NCBI RefSeq assembly: GCF_000001735.4
Contig: NC_003074.8
Location: 5,456,101-5,520,100 of the forward strand
DNA length: 64,000 bases
Direction: 5' to 3'
DNA from: Arabidopsis thaliana
Lineage: Eukaryota > Streptophyta > Magnoliopsida > Brassicales > Brassicaceae
Both the position numbers and the translations under genes were made by a program. Shown here in pieces: positions 57,601-64,000 of the stretch (position 1 is the stretch's first letter; each line of letters opens with the position of its first letter). The notes under the pieces were generated by a model. That model saw only the letters and a list, made by a program, of their open reading frames with translations. It did not search any database and had not been told where the DNA came from.

Positions 57601-60440
57601 ATGGATACGAGCAGGAGAGCTGTGGAATCGTATTGGAGGTCGCGGATGATAGATGCGGTTACGTCTGATGAGGACAAAGTTGCGCCTGTGTACAAATTGG
57701 AAGAGATCTGTGACCTCCTTCGTTCTTCTCATGTCAGCATCGTCAAGGAGTTTTCTGAATTCATTTTGAAACGTCTTGATAACAAAAGCCCCATTGTTAA
57801 GCAGAAGGTATTTTCAATTACGTTTGTTTTCTGTTTTTGATTGTGAAATGTTGTTCCTTTGTGAGACATTTGTTTTCCATGAAGATTTTGATTGAAATGT
57901 TTGCATGTCGGGATTGATTTAGATTGTAGGTAGATGTTTGTTTTTTCTTAGAATGGATCAAAGAGAAAGCTTTATGTGTTTGATTATAGCGTAGAGTTTG
58001 TTTATAGGGAGACGTAGAATGGATCTTATTGTGGCTAAAAGCTCTGTAGGAACTGGTTATACTGATTTTGGTTATTATATGTATATACAGGCTCTTAGGT
58101 TGATAAAGTATGCTGTGGGAAAGTCTGGCTCAGAGTTTAGACGAGAAATGCAAAGGAATTCGGTTGCAGTGCGCAATCTATTCCATTACAAGGGGCATCC
58201 AGATCCTTTAAAAGGAGATGCACTTAATAAGGCTGTACGGGAAACTGCTCATGAAACAATTTCTGCTATATTCTCAGAAGAGAATGGTACTAAACCAGCT
58301 GCTCCTGAAAGCATCAACAGACGCATTGAAGGATTCGGGAATACTAACTTTCAGGTGCCCTCTAATGATAATAAATCGTTCCTTAGTGAGGTGGTGGGTA
58401 TTGGAAGTGCATCTATAAAGCAAGGAATCAGTAATTTTGCTCAAGGCCATTTGCCAAAGAAGAATGAGAATGGCAGCAGCAGCTACAGAGGTCCAAATCT
58501 CCACAGATCATTAACTATGGAAAATGAGAACTTCAGTAGATATGATCCAGTTAAGCTGGGGAAGGATGGTAACTACGGAACGTCTAAGAACACGACTGGT
58601 GGATCTTGGGGCCACGCTTCCGGAGAAGCAAGTGAAAGTTCTGCTTCAGTTCGTGTTGAGAGCAAAACTCGTGAGGAAAAGCTGCTGGAAACCATTGTTA
58701 CATCTGGTGGTGTACGCCTGCAGCCAACTCGTGATGCTCTTCATGTTTTCATTTTAGAGGCTGCAAAAATGGACGCTGTTGCTTTAAGCATTGCTCTTGA
58801 CGGGAAGCTCCATTCTCCAATGTGGCAGGTATGTTTATGATTATTTCCTAGTCACCTCCTTGTGAAACTGTTTGATGCTACTAATGTACTTTTTTCTTGA
58901 TTATATCATCTGTATTTTCTTTTCCCTGGCTTGTTTCTTCTGTAGCGTTAATCTTCCCACTTTTGTACTTTGAAAGTAACTGTGTTTTTCTGTTTGGCAG
59001 GTTCGGATGAAAGCTTTATGTGTCCTTGAGGCCATTTTGAGGAAGAAGGAAGATGAGAATTTTTCAATTGTACATACCTATTTTAGTGAAAACTTGGATG
59101 CCATACAGCGGTGCGCAGAGTCTCCACAATCTTCCCTTCGAGAAAAGGCGAACAAGGTAAGCTTCTGCTTGTTATAACCATTCACAAAACTCTTTTTTGG
59201 CATTATGCTAATTTGTTGGTTAACTCGAGATACCGATGTTGTGTAGGTTCTGAGCCTTCTAAATGGTGGACAGTCAAGTGGGTTGATGAGCAGCTCTGAT
59301 AATACTGTGAAGCGAGAGGCTGCTGTTGATTTACCTGACTTGATTGACACCGGTGATTCAGACGATACTTTGAACAATCTGAATGCTATAGATACTGGCA
59401 GTACAGTGGCGACAGCAGGTCCATTGATGGATGATGATTGGTTTGGGGATAGCTCTGACATTGGACTGAGTAGCAGCGAGAAGAAAACTGATGACGACCC
59501 CTTTGCAGATGTCTCATTTCATCCGAATGAAGAAAAAGAAAGTGCAGATGACCTCTTCTCTGGAATGACTGTCGGGGAAAAGTCCGCTGCTGTTGGTGGT
59601 AATCATGTGCCTGATCTATTTGATATGTTTGGGTCAACTGCAAAACTTGAAGCAGAGCCAAAAGATGCAAAAAACATTAATGATTTGATGGGAAGTTTCT
59701 CCATTGACGAAAACAATTCAAATCAGAAAGGCTCGTCTTCAAGCACTCTTCCACAGGATTTATTTGCAATGCCGAGCACCACCAGCCACCAAGCACCGGA
59801 AAATCCTGTTGGAGGCATTCTTGGCTCACAAAATCCTGGGTTTATTCAAAACACAATGCTTCCTGGAGGTGTTATGCCATTCAATTTTCCTCAAGGGATG
59901 ATGATGAATCCAGCTTTTGCATCCCAACCTTTGAATTACGCTGCCATGGCAAGCTTGTTAGCTCAGCAGCAGCAGTACCTTGGTAATATGTCCAACTTCC
60001 AGCAGTTCGGCAATCTGAACGCTCAGGGTAGCGGAAATGTTCTTTCTATGGGTACAAGTGGAGGGAATCAGTCCGCACTCCCTGATATATTCCAGCCAAA
60101 TTTTGGTAATCAGGCTCCAACCTCAACAATGAATGGTTCGAAAAAAGAAGATACCAGAGCCTTCGATTTCATTTCTGTAAGTTTTGCCATCTTGCTCCTG
60201 ATCTTTGATTCTAAAGTTTGGTCAATCTGCCATTTGTCTTTGTACATGTGACATCAAATCTCACACACATAATGTCTAGCTCGATTAAAACCACCTAAAC
60301 ATAGTCAGACTAGATCTACTTTTGTGGCATAGTTAAAAAACCTTCGTTTGATGTACATACACTCATGGAGCAACTACATAAATGTTTGTGTGATGCAGGA
60401 TCATCTTACATCAGCCCGCGACACAAAGAGAGTATCTTGA
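57601..60440 (+). CDS. MTV1: ENTH/VHS-domain clathrin adaptor MTV1
   Basis: Epsin-like adaptor of the trans-Golgi network, reported to work with the Arf GAP MTV4 in clathrin-dependent transport to the vacuole. Exons 57601-57807, 58091-58828, 59001-59156, 59247-60176 and 60399-60440 give 690 residues. The N-terminal 1-125 forms the helical ENTH/VHS fold (for example SPIVKQKALRLIKYAVGKSG). A central Ser/Gly/Asn linker is followed by a second helical region (about 210-320) with KTREEKLLETIVTSGGVRLQP. The C-terminal 300 residues are unstructured and rich in acidic DDDWFGD, DDPFAD, DLF and DIF motifs that bind clathrin and adaptor ear domains. The last exon adds only 13 residues. Confidence 0.94.
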
Positions 60441-62254
60441 TGGTTGCTTACAAAATTCCGCCTTCCAGTGTTAAATGCTATTTCATGAGATGTGGACACA
60501 AGGGTGCAGGAAGCTAAAACATTAATTTATGAGAGCTGTATAGACTTGAGGAGAAAATGGAGATAGCTTTATAATTCATATGGTAAGGGTTTTTGCTTCT
60601 TTTATCTGTTTCCTCGTTTTGTCTTTGGTTTTTCTTCTTCTTTGGAGTCCATTGTTCTTGGCATGAACATGTAGTTGTAGAGTTGCTTTTTGTTTGTTAC
60701 TAGATGTGTTTATTTTGTTCCGTTGCTATATATTATATCTGAAGAGACTTGTGTCTGTGTATCGAACGTAGACAAGAAAGGAAATGAAACTGAGAAAGGA
60801 AATGCATATGAATAGTTTAAAGACTTCAAGTCAAGTCCAGTTGTTTTTGCGTTTCTTAATTAGAAAATTTTGTTGATGGAGAAAAACGAAAGCCAGGGAT
60901 AATTTTGTTTAATCGTGATGTCTGTTACAATTTGGAGTAGTTAATAAAATAAGGTAGATCTAATCTAAGTGGCTGCAATGAGCTTTTTTTTTCTCACACG
61001 TTAAACTTGGTCCATATTCTCAGCATTGCCTGTTATACTGGTTTGCTCATTTTAAATTGGCGTTACTTATTTTAGGATACATCCATTGGTCAAGTGTTTG
61101 CATTGGTGTAGATATTTTCATACGATAAGAAAGAAAGAAAGCTAATAATTTCTCAATCTATTTAGGTGAAACTATTCAGAGTTTGATTAATGAGAGAAAA
61201 AGGAAATGATGCCCCTTTATTTTCTTACCTGAAGTTTAATAAGAATGCATCTTTTGTGTACTTTCTACCAACGGTAAAGATTGAAAAAAATGGTGGAAGT
61301 TACTTTTCTTATCTTTTTAAAAAGTGGTAACGGGAAAATGACGAGTGACATCCTCATTACATAAATCCAATTAATAAGATTTTGAGGTTCCCATACTGTG
61401 TAAATATAAAAATAAAGAATGAATAAAAATACCTCAACGGGCAGATTGATAGTGACATATGGAAGTAACTTTAGACTCTCCAAGTCTCTCTCAAATAGGA
61501 AACGAAGGAGACATTGAGATTATTTTTTAGAAAGTTAATAAACGATCTCTTCTGTAAATCTTTTCTTTTTACATTCTCTGCATCTTTTATGCTTCTTTGT
61601 TGGCAAATCCATCCTCAGTTTTATTTCGTTTAAAAAATTATCAATATGGTCAAATGTATATTACATATAATAGGTGTAGATATATTTTTTTTTTTTTTGG
61701 ATTTTTATAAAATCTTCATGATAATTGAAAGATGGGTAGGCTAAATGTCACTTAAAATGGAGCGTCTAATTTCATTAGTCAAATTAAGTATTTATTTTCT
61801 TTGATAGTTTGACACATTTCCACCAAATTAATTAGCCTTTGAAATAAGAAATAGTATGCTTGTTGACAAAAATTAAAAGAAAGAAATAGTCTAATTCCAC
61901 CCAAAACAAAGAACAATCAAAATAATCTAAAAACAAGAACACAATAATAATAGTATGCAGTTGTAAAATCAAAATCACAATTTACTCATATGTATATGGA
62001 AAAAAATAAAAAAAATACTATACAGTTTTAAGAGTCTAATTTGGTACGATTGACGGTTGTAATAATTACTATTGATTCTCACATCCAAAAACCAGAAAAA
62101 AAACGTGTTATGTTTTTATACTAAAAGAAAGTTTATTAAAAAAAAAAACCTCAGAATCAAAGCTCTCTCATTAGCACTTTAGCAGTCAGTCTATAAATAC
62201 ATGTCTCACATCCACACAAAAAGAAGAAGTAAGTATCAAACGAGAGTACAAAAG
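60441..62254. other. 1.8 kb intergenic region and ERF promoter
   Basis: The left 300-400 bp is the MTV1 3' untranslated region. The rest is AT-rich with no supported gene. The right end is the ERF gene promoter, with TATA box at 62192-62199. Confidence 0.55.
62192..62199 (+). promoter_or_regulatory. TATA box of the ERF gene
   Basis: TATAAATA lies immediately before an ATG at 62201. With the usual spacing, transcription starts near 62225, downstream of that ATG. The next in-frame ATG (62255) is therefore the likely start codon. Confidence 0.65.
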
Positions 62255-62965
62255 ATGACGTCACTCAACAGCTCTGCATCACCAACATCATCGTCATCAG
62301 ACCAATCTGATGCAACTACTACAACAAGCACCCACTTGTCTGAAGAAGAAGCTCCACCCAGAAACAACAACACAAGAAAGAGAAGGAGAGATTCTTCTTC
62401 TGCTTCTTCATCTTCTTCAATGCAACATCCTGTTTACAGAGGTGTGCGGATGAGAAGTTGGGGCAAATGGGTCTCCGAGATCCGACAACCTCGTAAGAAA
62501 ACTCGTATTTGGCTCGGCACTTTTGTCACCGCTGATATGGCTGCTCGTGCTCACGACGTCGCTGCTCTCACCATCAAAGGCTCCTCCGCCGTCTTAAATT
62601 TCCCTGAGCTTGCTTCTCTCTTCCCTCGTCCGGCGTCATCATCGCCGCATGATATCCAGACAGCCGCCGCAGAAGCCGCCGCCATGGTGGTCGAAGAAAA
62701 ACTGTTAGAGAAGGATGAGGCTCCGGAGGCCCCACCTTCGTCGGAATCTTCTTACGTGGCGGCGGAGTCAGAGGATGAGGAGAGGTTGGAGAAAATTGTG
62801 GAGCTGCCTAACATTGAAGAAGGAAGTTATGACGAGAGTGTGACATCACGTGCTGATCTGGCTTATTCTGAGCCGTTCGATTGTTGGGTGTATCCTCCGG
62901 TTATGGATTTTTATGAAGAAATATCGGAGTTTAATTTCGTGGAATTGTGGAGCTTTAATCACTAA
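62255..62965 (+). CDS. ERF036: AP2/ERF transcription factor, DREB A-4 type (ERF036)
   Basis: Single-exon AP2/ERF DNA-binding regulator of 236 residues. The N-terminus is Ser/Thr-rich, followed by a basic stretch NNTRKRRR (nuclear import). The AP2 domain spans about 60-117: [17 protein letters not shown], then KTRIWLGTF and [14 protein letters not shown]. Val73 matches the DREB-type Val at AP2 position 14; the residue at position 19 is Gln (residue 78), where I expect Glu in most DREBs. The acidic C-terminus ends ELWSFNH, related to the LWSY-like motif of group A-4. Start at 62255 is preferred over 62201 because of the TATA box position. Target genes and stress role are not deducible here. Confidence 0.9.
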   Translation: MTSLNSSASPTSSSSDQSDATTTTSTHLSEEEAPPRNNNTRKRRRDSSSASSSSSMQHPVYRGVRMRSWGKWVSEIRQPRKKTRIWLGTFVTADMAARAHDVAALTIKGSSAVLNFPELASLFPRPASSSPHDIQTAAAEAAAMVVEEKLLEKDEAPEAPPSSESSYVAAESEDEERLEKIVELPNIEEGSYDESVTSRADLAYSEPFDCWVYPPVMDFYEEISEFNFVELWSFNH

Positions 62966-64000
62966 TTAAGTTAGGAAAGTGCATTATATTGCAATATTGC
63001 ATCATAGATAACATTTGTATTTCTTTTCTTTTTGTACGGATACGTAGCATATGCTACTATACTAGGGCTAGTGTACCAAATATTGTAAAATATACTTATT
63101 AATATTTATGTAAATGTGTAATATATATAACATACAATTATTGTAAGTTTGGAAATTGGAAACTATCGTTACGCAATGTTCTTGTACTTGTGAATCACAA
63201 CAAACAAAAATGTTATTTAACTCTTCTTAAACGTATAAATTCCTAAAAGAGTCAATGGTCATTCTTTGTTTCTTCTCACCAGTCAATAACCCTCTTCTCC
63301 AATGCTGACTATAATTGATTTTAAATTGTTACAATTATTGTGAAGAAAATAGTTGGAATCTATGACAAGTTGACATTATTCTATAACTACATTCCAATTT
63401 ACAAGATTGAAGATTATTAATCTAGGTATGTCGATTAGATAATTCCAGAAGCAAGAAATTTATATTATAGTTAGGTAACTGTAGGAGTTTAGGTTGGAAC
63501 AAAATTTGTAATGATCAAATATGAGAATGCATTATAGAACACTCTAAAAATAATTCAAATGAGGTACACCGTCCAATCTTTTTTACTTATTTAATATTTT
63601 GACTAATTATATCTTCTTCTTTTTTTTTTGTGCACCAACATTACTAATAGAATATAGTTTATGTTTGCAAAAAAATAACATTGCTTCTGCTGTGAAAAAC
63701 GTTTACAGTATAACCAACATAAAATCACTGTGGATAAAATGAAATTCCTTTATTTCGACCAACATAAGTACAGAACATTAACGGTCACGTACTTTTGTTT
63801 TGTGTTTTGGTCACGGGTTCATCCTTATTATAATTCATATTAAATTCCACTAATTCGTTTGTTTTTATCAAACTAGTTAAACTTTTGCCAACAAACCGAA
63901 AAGATCAATATTCAAAGAAGAAAAATGCATTTGAATTTTTAATAAAAGGTGGAGTTACAGTTCAGATTCCATAGTCACATAGCTCTTTATTTTGAAACTG
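62966..64000. other. Gene-free right end of window
   Basis: The first 150-250 bp are likely the ERF 3' untranslated region. The remainder is AT-rich and shows no reading frame, RNA gene or repeat that I can support. Confidence 0.5.

Noticed and set aside
59386-59670. 94-codon minus-strand frame inside MTV1
   Set aside because: Antisense of the low-complexity MTV1 exon 4; rich in Gln/His/Leu by base bias only.
62201-62254. Upstream ATG of the ERF gene
   Set aside because: It lies 2 bp after the TATA box and so should precede the transcription start.
1-64000. tRNA or rRNA genes, CRISPR array, prokaryotic operon
   Set aside because: No cloverleaf-like or rRNA sequence and no regularly spaced repeats were seen; exon-intron genes show a eukaryotic nuclear genome. 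A tRNAscan run would be the decisive check for tRNAs.

Overview
This window is nuclear DNA of a flowering plant, and I recognise it as Arabidopsis thaliana chromosome 3, roughly the interval At3g16090 to At3g16280. That identification and the locus names come from memory of the encoded proteins; no search was run. Supporting signs are AT-rich intergenic DNA, short GT-AG introns, plant-only families (photosystem I PsaH, the NDH-complex subunit PnsB3, PRONE RopGEF, TIP aquaporin, AP2/ERF), plastid transit peptides and plant promoter motifs (G-box, GGCCCA site II, telo-box). I placed exons by hand from splice consensus and reading frame. All 21 gene models close in frame from ATG to stop.

Layout. 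0.4-12.4 kb: HRD1A (ER ubiquitin ligase), RABG3C (Rab7-type GTPase), PDIL1-6 (minus; ER disulfide isomerase-like), a dynein light chain, and ROPGEF13. 12.6-16.9 kb: PSAH1 (minus; photosystem I) and, after 2.4 kb without genes, the asparaginase ASPGB1. 17.3-25.1 kb: the CXC-domain DNA-binding protein TCX8 (minus), then AAE13 malonyl-CoA synthetase followed by a small hotdog thioesterase. 25.4-28.8 kb: the NPF1.1 transporter (minus), then a gene-free 4.9 kb stretch. 33.8-39.5 kb, all minus: an isochorismatase-family hydrolase, a membrane-anchored protein of unknown function, and an intronless F-box gene. 39.8-47.2 kb: a probable MITE, then a tandem pair of 2H-phosphoesterase (LigT/ASCC1-like) genes among decayed copies of themselves. 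49.4-63.0 kb: aquaporin TIP2;1, PnsB3 (minus), the long tRNase Z TRZ4, the ENTH/VHS clathrin adaptor MTV1, and an AP2/ERF transcription factor (ERF036). The last 1 kb shows no gene.

There is no operon-like organisation; neighbours mostly act in unrelated pathways. Loose themes are ER quality control (HRD1A, PDIL1-6), vesicle traffic (RABG3C, MTV1), chloroplast electron transport (PSAH1, PnsB3) and an acyl-CoA pair (AAE13 plus thioesterase). The most unusual structures are the duplication zone at 40.6-47.2 kb, where one gene copy has lost its KH domain and two relics of one exon lie nearby; two GC-AG introns; a 695-bp MITE-like element with TAA flanks; a tiny retroposon-like insertion with a 14-bp target duplication; and a 61-bp tandem repeat upstream of TRZ4. 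I saw no tRNA or rRNA gene, no CRISPR array and no intact transposase.
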